DNA of 64,000 bases from Echinococcus granulosus. Lineage: Eukaryota; Platyhelminthes; Cestoda; Cyclophyllidea; Taeniidae. Positions 12,001 to 23,800 of this stretch are shown here, piece by piece. Below the pieces are notes generated by a model that saw nothing but the letters and a program-made list of their open reading frames with translations, ran no database searches and was not told where the DNA came from. The DNA is taken from assembly GCF_000524195.1 (NCBI RefSeq), contig NW_020170381.1, positions 2,073,055 through 2,137,054 on the forward strand, read 5' to 3'. Position 1 is the stretch's first letter. Every line of letters begins with the position of its first letter. The position numbers and the translations under genes were made by a program.

Positions 12001-15000
12001 TCTCTTAATACCACTAAAAAAATTACCCAGCGATCTCACTGCAATTAGTACACCTCTCGGATGATATAGATACTGTTTTTTATTGCTCGAACACAGTGTC
12101 GCATCTTCAGTAATAAGGAACACTAGTAGATACCTTACCGTAGAGCATCACAGCATGAAAATTTACCTACCCATTTTCTTTACCGACCTCACACGCTCCC
12201 AACAGTTCATCGGTGTGATTAATCGAAAAAAGTGCGTATCGTTTCTTTTTAATTGGTGAGAATAGCTACATACCACATCCCAAAAGGCTACTGGCCCCAC
12301 TAACCGCGCCTTCAATAAGTGGTTATTGATGTTCCTAAATACTTTCACCATTTTATGCTTACCTCTATTAAACATGCTGGCTATTTTTTCAATTTTTTAG
12401 CTAGTCAAAGCATTTCTTGGCCTTCTGTTTAGAGGCACTTTGCACTTTGCTGTGCCAGCTGTGATCGAATGCAGTGCTAGAGTCTTCTTCTGTGAAGACA
12501 TTCCAACCCATCAACTAATGTGCCACCCACTGGTTTGGAAGCTTAATGGTAATAACAAACCATTGAAGCTTTCGCATTAACTTGCGACTTCACTAGTCAA
12601 GTCATCCACAGCTATGGTGTGACTTTGGAGTACTGCAATCACTTCTTACAACCACGGTATTACAGACTGCAGTGTAAGGTCTGTTCTCCATGTTAGCCAT
12701 CGACGCGACAGCCTTTAATCAAACCAAATGAGCTTGTGTGTGATATCCGTGGTTGCTTGGCACTCATCATTTCCGTTCTACTTTAAGAGGAATAGCACCA
12801 TGAGCAAAGCCGATTTTCAGCGCTTCAATTTATCGCAATTGACTATGTGTGGTACCTGATGGAGTATTATGCTAAAATAACCATCAAGTTACACAACTGA
12901 CTTAAAAGAATATTGATCTAGAGGGTCCACTGTCTTTACATCTTGGTGTCAAAAAGATAAAATGGCAAGACTTACCTGCTAGTAGCCAGGGATGGATTAT
13001 GGCAAACGTTATGCATGTTAAAATTCCTTTTAAATTGCCAGTGTGGCTTAGTTTGTTACCTATCGTGTTCATAAAGATTACAGTGATCCATAGTATGAAT
13101 GGGTAGACATTACACTCTTGAGGTGATTGGTCCTTGTCTCAACCAGTCTGGAGATTTTCATGCAAATTCATTGATTGCTGAGTTTACTCATTGTATATTA
13201 TAAGAAGCATTCAGTAGTGAAGGCATACCAGTTGTACTAACAGGCAATGATAGTTCTGCTTTCACTGCCAAAATTCCCAATGTCCCCGATATACAAAATC
13301 CAATGGTCTTTCAAAAAAACTGGACACGTACTTTGAGTTTTCCATCATCGGCTGACTTCATAAATTTAGGTCGTTATCTTGGTAACGCTTTGATGCAATT
13401 TAGGAGTGCACACAGTCCAGCTCACACTATTAAAGTAATTCCATTGCACACTAGCCTTGAATGCTTGAAAGCTTATAAGGTTATAATCGCCAAAGCTAAT
13501 TATCTACGTCCTGTTACTGGTATGCTTATTTTGTGTTCTGGAAAACACTTCGTGAATACGACTGATTGAAGGACCTATGACACCATCATCAGCTTATCAA
13601 CCAAGCTGAGTTTAATTTCTGAAGTCAGTCTGATGGCAGTTCTTCTGCCATTTTATATTTTTCAAGTCATTTGTAGGCAAAGATCCATTAAGTACGGAAG
13701 GCGCAACTTTTGAAGAAACCACCGCCAAAAAATTTGCACGATTAAGGACAAACCACCAAAAGACTGCAGGCGCACATGGACTCATTTTAAGCGGCAGGCA
13801 ACTTTTTACTACGTAGCCATCCCTGCCACTGTTTTAGACTACATGATTTTAGGATTAATTGTATATCTTGCACAAATACGTACGTTTCTAATCACTCACC
13901 CTACTGAGTTTTAGTCCAACTTTTGGTAGTATCTCAATATATTTTCAACGAGTTTGTTCCTCTTTCCCCTTTAAATAAGCCATTAAAAGAAACAAAATCT
14001 GTTGCAAAAAAAATGAAATTTAAATGTGGTTTAAAAAATCAAATTTTACGATATTTTTATGTAGTGGATGATTAACATTCATAAAAATGTTGATGTAACT
14101 TACAGTCCAAGTATCCTCTAGTCTAGGACTGTCATAGTCTGGCTCGCCGCTTGGAAGTAAAGGAAAAACTTCTATTCCGGGCTATAAAAAGAGCGCAAGT
14201 TGCAGAAATTTCCAAAGAACTAAAAACAAAAAGATACAAGGTTTACCTTTAATGAAACTGGCCAGTTTATTAGGTACAAATCCAGATATTCCAAATTGAG
14301 TGCGTGCAAGGACCTTATACAGTTTTCAATAACCCTATCTTTTTGGTGGAAAGTGGACCAAAGTTTTGAAGTAATAAATATTTGTTGACGACGTAGACCC
14401 TTTTCTTCAAAGTGACGTTTCAGCGCAGCCCCGATATGGACTTCATTTTCACACTCAAAAGCGCAATCGATGTGTCGATAACCACAGTCGATAGCGGAAT
14501 CAACGGCACGAACAACACCGCTGATAGGAATCTAGACGTTTAAGCATTATTCATTATAGGCCCAATAAAAATATTACAATAAAAATTCGAGGAAAACCTT
14601 AATTTTTACCGACCTAGAATACAAAATACTTGTAACAACTGTCATAGAGGCAGTACTTGTTATAAAATTGATTTTCTCCATATTAGTATCTGAAGTGTAA
14701 GTAAAAAGAAATGAAAAGTCCAGCGCTTAAAGTCAAATGTAGTCTATATTTAGTCAGTAAAACTGCCACATAATCCCTGTAACAGTCCTTAGGGAATACT
14801 ACACATAAGTTCTAATTAAAGCTATACGCTTTTGGTTCGAATTATTGTCATTTTGACCTCATAAACCAGTGATTAGTAGTTTCCAAAGTCAAAATAAATA
14901 AAGAAGTAAGCGTGGTTTTAGATAAAGTGTAAATACACATTTAAACTACGTCTTTCATTGCAGCACACAAACAAGCGTGCCAAAATGCATTTGCATGGTG

Positions 15001-15137
15001 TTCTGAAATGTACAACTGCGTAGAAGTATTCTTGTTAGTAGATAAATAAGTATGCGAATCACCTGCCAGGTCCCAAGGCCAATCGAAGGAATAGAGGCAC
15101 CATTGTGTAAGTATTTTTCGCGCATTCCAGCAAGCAT
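9097..15137 (-). CDS. aldo-keto reductase with substituted catalytic tetrad
   Basis: Seven exons on the minus strand encode about 320 residues, normal for the AKR1-type family of NADPH-dependent (alpha/beta)8-barrel carbonyl reductases. Exons in transcript order are 15137-15063, 14531-14247, 14181-14104, 10592-10369, 10203-10038, 9271-9189 and 9148-9097, all phase-consistent. Family landmarks are [68 protein letters not shown] and the C-terminal HPEYPFKDE. The catalytic Asp (HID) and Lys (TSKLW) are kept. The position of the catalytic Tyr (DCAFECENE) is Cys, and the usual His of LIHWP is Asn (LINWPV). The reading frame is intact, so this may be a pseudoenzyme or a protein with altered chemistry. 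A second in-frame ATG lies at 15125. Intron 9149-9188 is only 40 nt. Confidence 0.9.
12665..13569 (+). mobile_element. decayed Gypsy/Ty3-type integrase fragment
   Basis: This lies antisense within the 3.5 kb fourth AKR intron. Broken reading frames resemble successive parts of a Gypsy integrase. A CKVC...C zinc-binding tail followed by a proline-containing linker lies near 12672-12722. [13 protein letters not shown] (about 12834-12880) resembles the start of the catalytic core. A segment with [17 protein letters not shown] (13204-13310) resembles the second Asp region. Frames shift between these blocks and stops interrupt them, so the copy is dead. I did not find reverse transcriptase or LTRs nearby. 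The similarity was judged from memory of the family. Confidence 0.5.
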
Positions 15138-15880
15138 AATTACTTTGAATTATGCGGATCTAGAGACGCTCAAGGTAAACATACCTAAAAATGCATCTGA
15201 GGTAAATAAGCGTATTTAACTATAAAGCTACTAAAAAATTAAGCAACGATTACAAAAAAGCTATTAGTTTTATTTTCGGTTTTATGTTTGATATGTCTAA
15301 TTCTAAAGGCCGCCAGTTGCGCGGCTATTCAATTTTGTTTTGTTTGGGCTTGTGACACTCGAGGTGTGTTTTACGATATGGCGTTGTCTTTCTGTCGGGT
15401 TTTTTAACCTCTGGTTGACTTTGTATTTTTTCCTAGCCAAAATTTTTTGTATGCAACAACTAGCGCTGACAAACTAAAATATCTGAAAAAATTCGGAAAT
15501 ACTTTGGTTGCAGAATAACATCACGTAACCGTTTTAACTACACTTTTTAAGTGTTTTATTGTGTGTTTGGTTTTAAGTTAAGTTTGGCATTGACTCTTTT
15601 ATCTGTTTTGGCAGGTTTTTAATAGGTTTTTTGCAAATGCCTAATTCAAATTTTACTAGGCATTCTCGCTTGAGCGTCCGAATGTAATCAAGAAATTTGC
15701 TTTTTAGGTAACTGTTATTTAGTTTTTCTTAAGGACCTACAAAATATGTGTGGTCTGCATCTTATTTTCTTCTTTACTACATTTGCACTTGGATTTTTCC
15801 CGTAAAGAATCTCCTTGTTCTTGCTAAACTAAGACGATTTTCACTATAGTTATTTGGATGTCCTATAAATTTTGAAAATA
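15138..15880. promoter_or_regulatory. divergent promoter region between AKR and tropomyosin-like genes
   Basis: These 743 bp lie between the two start codons (AKR at 15137 on minus, tropomyosin-like at 15881 on plus), so the stretch should contain both promoters and both 5' UTRs. It is T-rich. I see no convincing TATA box, initiator or repeated site, so the regulatory role rests on position only. Confidence 0.4.
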
Positions 15881-18800
15881 ATGGCTACTGTGCGAAATGT
15901 AATAAACGAATTGAAGGTTCAACAGGAAAATTTGCAGTCACAAATAGAAGAGTTGAACGCCGAAATCAAGAACGCAGAGGATGAAAATTATAAGGTTTGT
16001 CAAAACTTTTTTACTAGCCCTTAAAGCTAGAACAAACTAAACTCTCGCTACAGCATCAGGAAACTTTACTCCAACAAAAAATCAAGAAGACTGCAGAGCA
16101 GGAAAAGGCCAAGCTTGATGAAATCCACAAACTGGAGGCACATTATTCTGGTGTTAACGAGTGAGTCTGACTCCACCGTTAGAATCTAATTTTGTTTTAA
16201 GATCATCAGAAAGTCTTACGGCAAAAAGCAAAGACGCTTATGAGAAGCATGAAAAATTGCTAGATGAGCTAAAGGAAGCTCAAGAACAGGCCAACAAGAA
16301 TGATATGATGTACGAAGAACTGAAAAAGCGCCTTGTACATATGGAACAAAATCGCAACAGGATGGAAAAGCGTGCTGCTTTAAAAGAAGCGTAAGTCATT
16401 TTTTTCTGCACAGTACTACATGTTTATCTAGTGAGGCTATGCGTTTGGAAGAGGGCTTTAAAGACGCCAACTCTCAGGTTGAAATTCTAAAATCAAAAGA
16501 CTTTGAGGTTAGTGGATAGGATCCTCACGAATGAAAACTGCACACTAACATCACACTCACTGCCTGCTGCATTTTGCTTTGGAATTTGTGTGACTATTAT
16601 TAACTTCCACTTCCGTGTCCTATAATAATAGTCTAGATAATTCCATTGCTCTCCATGCTCCTGCGCACCTTGGCATACGATTAATATGAATTCAGTATTT
16701 CATGACTGCTGCAAAAATTAAAGAAATCTCTTCTGTTAGTCGTAATTAAAAGGCACTTATTCAAATCATTACTCATGACTCCGAGGTAATACTTAAATTT
16801 GATGAATTTGGTTTGGTGCCTGTTATCGGAAAGTAGTTGATAGTGAGGGGAGAACTGCTTAAGTACTTTTGCAAGCAAATAAATTTGTACCCTTATTTCT
16901 CTTTAGTTTTTAAGTAATTTCCCTTTGACCCATTCGGTGAGACAAATGATTCATAAATTTGCTGCGGTTTTATCTAGCGTGATGTATTGATAGGAGTTTT
17001 GTGAATTTTCCAACGATATTGTTTTCCTTTTGGTGAATGGGTGTTCACTTCAACAGTTAAGACGTAATGGTTATTATACATGCTTTTCAACTAAAGTAGA
17101 TGTAAGTTTCGATTCTGTAGATTTGTCATTGTTTTTTTCTTACTGACTTTTTATGTCAGCACGAGGCTGAAAATTGCTATGAAGCAGGGAACAGTTTCTG
17201 CACTTGTAATTTAAGACCCAGTGTAGCTATAAATGAATCATTCTCCATTGTTGACCATTACACAAGTTGGCACTCCTGTGGTTATTTACGCAAAAGTATA
17301 AAATTTTGAATGACATGAGGTGTGCCGATCCATGGTGCAATGGGGCAATGTGAGTCTTCTGAAACTACGAGAAATGCACTTAAAATATGCACATAAAAGT
17401 CACTTTATTTTAATAAATAGTTCGATATCAGTCATGTGGTGATAAAAATTTCCGAGAATGGCACAGCAATCATGGACGCCCAGCACTAACTTCGGCTTAA
17501 GCTTCATGCACAGTGAAAATCTACCACTGTCCATAAGAATTATGTTTGGCAAAGAACACCCATCAAGGAATTTGCGTTCTTTTGCTAAAAGAACGATTGC
17601 TGCCGCTATGAAGTACTGGCTGGGGAAAGAGTTTGAAACTCCGATGCACCGGGCATGAGGGTCAGTCCAGAACTCGCGTTCTCACAGCAAACCCGTAGGC
17701 GCAGGGGCGCGTGGAGTTAAGTGTACGAATAAGCGTGCGAATTTGCGTTCACATTCTACTCTCACTGTTGTCGTTACTGCTTTCTGGCAGACGCTCTTGT
17801 CTCCATTTCCTTCTTCGGCTAGGGCTTGGTTCAACTGATACGTGAGAGAATATGAAAGTATCATTTTGCGTTTGCTGACCTTCTTTTGCTACAAGACCTT
17901 GAAGTTTCCCTTGTACACATTTGTTTCTTACGTGGGTAGGTCGAAAATTTATGTGAATTTCGGATAGGTTTGCCTATTCTAAGACAATTGAAGATTCTCC
18001 TAAATTGTGGTAGGAGGTAATATGATTATTCATCATTTTATATTTTCATCTACATCTACCTTTGATGACATATGTTTTGCCGATTGTGTCTGCAACACCA
18101 TTTCGGAAGCATGCAGCCTCATAAACAGCAGGAAATGTGTGTTTGAGTCACAAAGTTTCTCACGTGTTTTTATCGGAAACAAAAGGAGCGTCGTATCTTT
18201 TTCCTTGGGGCACTGTGTGTGATTCAACTGCTACGCTAATAATAACGCTAAACTCTTCTTGGTGTGCAATATTATTTTCCCCACTCCTAAATTTAATGGC
18301 CATATTTTGCGCATTAATTGCACAGCAAAAACGCTTTTCCCTCACCACCAAATCGATTAACCAGTCTTGCTGAAGACTGAAACTTGGTTAGTTTTTCGCT
18401 GAAGTCTATTTATTTGTTGATACAGGATGATACTGATTTGATGGATAAAGTCTCCGAATTGCAGAAAAGGCTAGATGAGGTACGTTTAGATTATGCCAAC
18501 TTGTCATAGTCTACTTCCTTTTTCACATCCCATTGCCAAAACAACCAAGCTGCATCGTACCCTTAGGAGGAGACGCATGTACTTGTATCCCAGACATTAT
18601 GCTGTCTAATATTTGTATTCACAAGAAATTCTCGTGTTGCGTAATTTGCTATGTTTTTGCATTCGCGATCTGTGAATTTAAATGTGGTTGCGATAAGAGT
18701 TGTTTCTACCAAATTATACACTTTGAATTAGGAAGCTTTTCCTGCTACTTATTAATCCATCGCGATAACGTGCCATCAGCCCAGTTCATTTTGTGATTTT

Positions 18801-20880
18801 TCCATCATTTCCATTTAATCGGTTTCCTCCGGAATTAGTTTTTGATGAGTGTGCACTATAAAGTGCTCAAGGAGGAAAAGCATTTCTTCGGACCTTGAAC
18901 TTTAAGGCTTACATGAAAAACGGAGCTGCCACAGCTTGTGCTCCCCAATATAAACGAGGCTTGGTTAACTGCAGAAAGCCATAAAACAGCACAGTTTGCA
19001 TAGTAACTGAAGAGAAAAAGAGAAGAATTTGATTTTCTACTCAGTTCTTTCGTCAAGTGTTGTGCCAAGCAATTAACCGCGATATGCGTGAAGTCCGTCT
19101 ACTTTCGTTTAGCTTATCTATTTCAAATGTGCAAGAAAATTTCACGGACCAGTTAATTATCACCCAGGCGATCAGTCGGAAGCCATTTGATGTGCTCATG
19201 AAGTTATTTACAAGTCCACGAAACTTAAAGCTTTCAGTACTAGAAAAACTTAAAGGGGTCGCCTAGGATTTTGCATTACTTTAGAGCAGATCTCCTATAA
19301 ACTTGTATGAATTGAGGCGTTTGCCCGGTAAATCAAGCTGTCTATTCGATCCTCACTGGTATGATGACTCTCGAGCCAGAGTCTGGTCTTCATTTGAACA
19401 CGTTCAAAGGTTCTGCACAGGAGGTTGTTCTAGGGAGGCTTCTCACCGTGTGTCAATTGTGCATTTGATGAAGCCCACATGAGACAAGTACAGACCCACA
19501 ACTTCTACGAAGCGACCATAGTAAGCGTTGAGCCTCCGTCCAATCACTTGAAGGCAATATTTCAGAGAAAAATTGGGTCACAAATATTTTAAATAGAAAA
19601 GATTATTTACACCACAAACTCCACAGCTCAGACGATCGAGTGTTTCGGCCAATTTTCGACCCATCGAATGCCCATCAAGCTCCTACAAATTAGCACCAGC
19701 ACTCGCAGTAACAGCTATTACTCTCATTTAGGCCATTCGGACCGCGGAGACTTCTGAACGCCTTGGAGCAGCTTTTGAGCAATCCATTGAAAATCTCAAG
19801 CGTAAGTGTCTCTTAGAGTTGGTTGTGACTTCCCTGTTATACATTAGCTCATTTTGGCGGCATGAAGCGGTGGTAGGTGTGCAGCAAGAGCTTAGTTTTA
19901 TGGGCTAAATTTAGAGCCACGAAGATCCGAGAGTACCGTTTACGCCGTTTTAAGGAGAAGAGGGTATTAAATTTGTTCGAAATGCTCAGCATATCCTCCA
20001 ATAAATTCGACTGTAGAGTAATTTGAGAATTATCTTGCTCTGATGTCCATCACATTGCAGCAGTAGAGTGTCTTTGATGACACGTGTTAGTCATCTTACG
20101 AAAGCTCAACGGTTTATGTTTGGCACTTATCTTTTCAAGGCCTTCTGCCATGAAAGTATAAAGTGGAAACAGTTGGCTTCAGGTGTGTACCTGAAGACGT
20201 AGTAAGATAGCAATTTGGTTACCCTATTAGTGATTGCGAATTGTTTAAAACGATTTTTAATTGAGTGTTTTCCACGTTATCAGTTAGTAAAGGCACAGAG
20301 ACAATGAGATCGCAGCAATGAAATAGTAATTTTGCATATTGTCTCTAACTCACTAAAAACCGCCCATTGAAGCGTCTGATTAGTTAATTTGCAGCAAAAC
20401 GGCGAATAGCTTCATTTTAAGATTAACTCGGCAAATATTACATCAACTTGGCAATGAGTCGAGGTTGACGTAGGTAAGGAGTTCTTACTTGAAAAATAAA
20501 GGGGACTCAATATCATCGCTAATGCGACAATCTTCGATGCTTCAAGGTTTTCTGACACCTGGCAAATTGAGTAGAACTGTCGTACCTGCATGGCATTTCA
20601 TGCCGCATAACTGTGATGGAGTTATTGACTGGCGGGTTGACACCGCTCTTATTGGCTTGGCAGTTTCCAGAGTGGCTTGTGTTCAGTTCTCACACGCTGT
20701 TGGTTTCTTTTTCGCACAACAGTAGATATTTTAAAACTAATTCTGTCTTCCCAGAAAGTAACCCTTGCTGATTTTTTTTTTACTTTTTCAGAGCAAATTG
20801 CAAAACAGCGTGAGGAGAATGCGAAAATCAAGGACGAGATGGAGAAAATGAACGACGTCTTTGAGATTTCCGAGCCTTAA
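15881..20880 (+). CDS. divergent, shortened tropomyosin-family coiled-coil protein
   Basis: Seven exons, 15881-15994, 16054-16160, 16202-16390, 16432-16507, 18426-18479, 19732-19801 and 20792-20880, encode 232 residues of nearly continuous coiled coil. Segments align with tropomyosin: MYEELKKRLVHMEQNRNRME with its KYEEVARKLV region, and RTAETSERLGAAFEQSIENL with the AETRAEFAERS region. Coding exon lengths are 114, 107, 189, 76, 54, 70 and 86 nt plus stop. Vertebrate TPM exons are 114, 126, 134, 118+71 (=189), 76, 63, 70 and 80, and the phases match. The product lacks about 51 residues in the exon 2/3 region and ends EISEP instead of a typical tropomyosin tail. The first three introns are 59, 41 and 41 nt, while the last three exceed 0.9 kb. 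It should bind actin as a dimer if it keeps family function, but that is inference; it could be a specialised relative. Confidence 0.85.
16508..18425. other. long intron of the tropomyosin-like gene
   Basis: This 1.9 kb intron contains a 66-codon open frame (17458-17658), which matches no family I recognise and has no splice-site support. No extra tropomyosin exon copy of the mutually exclusive kind was seen. The two following introns (18480-19731 and 19802-20791) are likewise without recognised content. Confidence 0.5.
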
Positions 20881-23800
20881 ACCAAATTTTCTTTCTGTCT
20901 CTTGCTGTATTTAAACAATTGCTTCCCTCCGAATCACATGCACACACCCAGAGAGAGAGTAGGGAGGCGACATGTTCCACTTTGAAGATGAGCCTCACCG
21001 ACCCCTCGTGCCAGCTTGTTCTTCTACACTAACTCGTTGTTCCAGTGATATGCGCACAAAATACATGTTTACGCGTTACTACCACCACCCAATCGGTGGG
21101 CCTCGTGCGGTGCGCACGCGGACGTGTGAGGGAGGATGCTCTCGCTCCGGGTGCTCCAACTCCAGCGCGCGTACCCTGCCTCCTGGGCCGCTCCTCACTC
21201 CGGCATCCTGCGTGTGTCACCGTTGACGTGTCGCTTTTGCAGTGCACGACACACTCAAAACACACAACTCATCAGGCATAACTCATAGCCTTCCTTTCGT
21301 CTGAGCAACGAGGCTTAGATGCTGCGCATTAGTTCACACCCTTGCTGTCTGGGAAGGCTGGTACTTCGCTGTGGTGTAGTAATGCCCAACAAAGCATGAC
21401 TGAAGGGGTTTTGCGTTACGGGGCACTTCGTTGACTGGTTCCGAGCGCCCAATGGCATTTAGATACAGCTCATGAGGGCAGTGATGCGTAAAATTGTGCG
21501 CTAATTTGGTTTTTGGGGCTTATGGGTTGTGGAACACCGAGAAGGCGTTTACTTGAACTTTAATCTCACCTTGGGAGGTACTGACTTGTCGAGGTTTTTG
21601 TTAGGTCAATAGCGTATTCAGCCGAAGTGGGTGCATCAGTTTCTTGGTGCGTGTGGATGTATTTTGCTTGACACGACTTTGCAAATCAAGTTGATGAAAT
21701 CATATCAATTGGATATTTACCATCATCTGTTCAAAATGAAGACCTTTATTAATTATTTCGTTTCTTACCTCATTTTTAGTAGATATTGGGTGTAGGAACA
21801 TAATTTAGGTAGCCAAAACATAAGTTTTTCTTCATGAAAATCTCATATTTCCGGGGGTTTTCGACAAACCGTGCAAATTTACTACATTCCTGTCTTTACC
21901 ATAATAAAATGGATTTAATACTACCTTAGAGAGCCTTTTCAAACGAGACCATACTTGAAGAGATAGCACATTTCCAAATGGACCAAATGGCAAATTTTTA
22001 CAAACATGCGTGTGCTAGTAAACTTCACGTTGAGAACATTCTGTTTTACTATCTTGCATGACGCTTTAAGGAATATTTACGTGCTTAAACTTCGCAATGG
22101 CTCGTCGGCTTGCACGTTTGCAAAATAATGTTGAATAGAAATTTTTTGCAAGTAAAATATTGCATTTGCTTACTTGTTTTTTTCATAAGGAGTGTAAACT
22201 TGCAGAAATATCTCTGCCTCCGGATGCATCTGAACTGGTTTCGGGCAAGTGCATGTGAAACGAGGTATTCTATTACTCTCCAAACCTTCCCCGAAACAGC
22301 AATAAGGTATAATGACGAGGAAGAATGGTTTGTTTTTTATTTATAAAAGGTCTGAAAGCCAAGGCCAAATCACAGCGATTGAAGAGCCTACTAATTTTAA
22401 TGAAAGGTTAAAGATTCATTGAATTACCCGGTCTTCCTTGAAGCACCCTTAGTCCTACATTCGCGCCGGTGCTTAACCAACTACTCACGAGTAAGTAAAT
22501 ATATTCACTAAACTTTTATTGAGGCGAGGAGTCATTTACTCGTAAAACCATTAATGCACTTTATCAGATCCATTGTTTTCACAGCTTGGCCACCTTTGTG
22601 AACCGTCCCTAGCGTCTTGCTGCCTAAAGATAATTTGGTGCCCTACAACGAGAACATTTCACCTGTCAATAACTACTTGTAAGAAAATTTGTGGAACTGA
22701 TGTTCTACATTTATTTCCTATTGCTTTGTTTTAGCTACAATGGTGACCAACCATATTTCATGGTTCCGTTCAGCTACTAACGATTTATCTTCGCATAAGG
22801 ATCATATACAGCTCCATGACGGATGTCTCTAAATCACTCATGCCTGACATCGCCTCGGTTGGTAATGGCCTCCGATTACCCTCCTGTTGTGAGCCACCCC
22901 GGACTCAGCTATTCCCGGCAGATGACGTCCTTTATTGACAATGAAGTTTAGCAATTAGCCAAATACGTGAGGAAAGTTGCCTGTCGCTTTACCAATTTAG
23001 GGTTAAAAGCCTTTTCTCAAGTCATTCTGAGGCTATCGAGCATAAGAGAAGGGTTTATTAGGCTGCATGCATTGTCCTCCAGCCAGGCTGCGGAAGTAAA
23101 GCACCAGCCTTGCTGTTAAATACATAGTCTAAGAAATATCAAATCACTCCAAAACATGTACACGGAAGTGTATCCACTGCGAGCAAACGCCAGCTATTTC
23201 TATGAGAGACTTTGTGTGGGCAGTTCCTTGAGAGTTATTAAGATCATTAAAACGCCTTACTAAAATTGGGTCATACAATAAGGTTTAACAATATCTGGGT
23301 CATGAATTTTCTTATAAAACTTAAAACTTATTTGTTGTGTCCGTCGTTTTTGTTATCTTTTATACATAGAGTCACAATACCAGAAGCAAACTGAATAAAG
23401 GAGTAAAATGCAGCATTATCAGAATTATGTTACACCTTAATTGGTAGTTTTAACATACGCATAGTGTTTATGTGTGAAGACAAACATCTATACCACCATT
23501 TCTGGGTGCCATGTTTTATCTACTAAATACATGCTAAAGTGTTTGCTGATTGTTTTATGGAAAAAAACAGTGTTGATGAATGTAGAAGTTGTAAAGACAT
23601 AGGAATAGGAAAACAGCAATGCTCCTAAATAATCAAGGCGCCAAACTCTGCGCTTTCTAACTATCAGTCGAGGTATACCTTAAAAGGTAACAAATATGGC
23701 CTCTGCAGCTTTGGGATTACGGTTTACTTGGCAATGCTTTTGCGAATCCTGACGCTATTTTACTCATAAATAATTAGTAGCAATATGTGCGCAACTTTTG

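Noticed and set aside
17458..17658. 66-codon frame in the tropomyosin-like intron
   Set aside because: No similarity, no splice signals and no sign of a nested gene.
19318..19490. Minus-strand stretch reading CRTFERVQ...SHHT like a C2H2 zinc finger
   Set aside because: The Cys and His spacing is wrong and no second finger follows; treated as chance within an intron.
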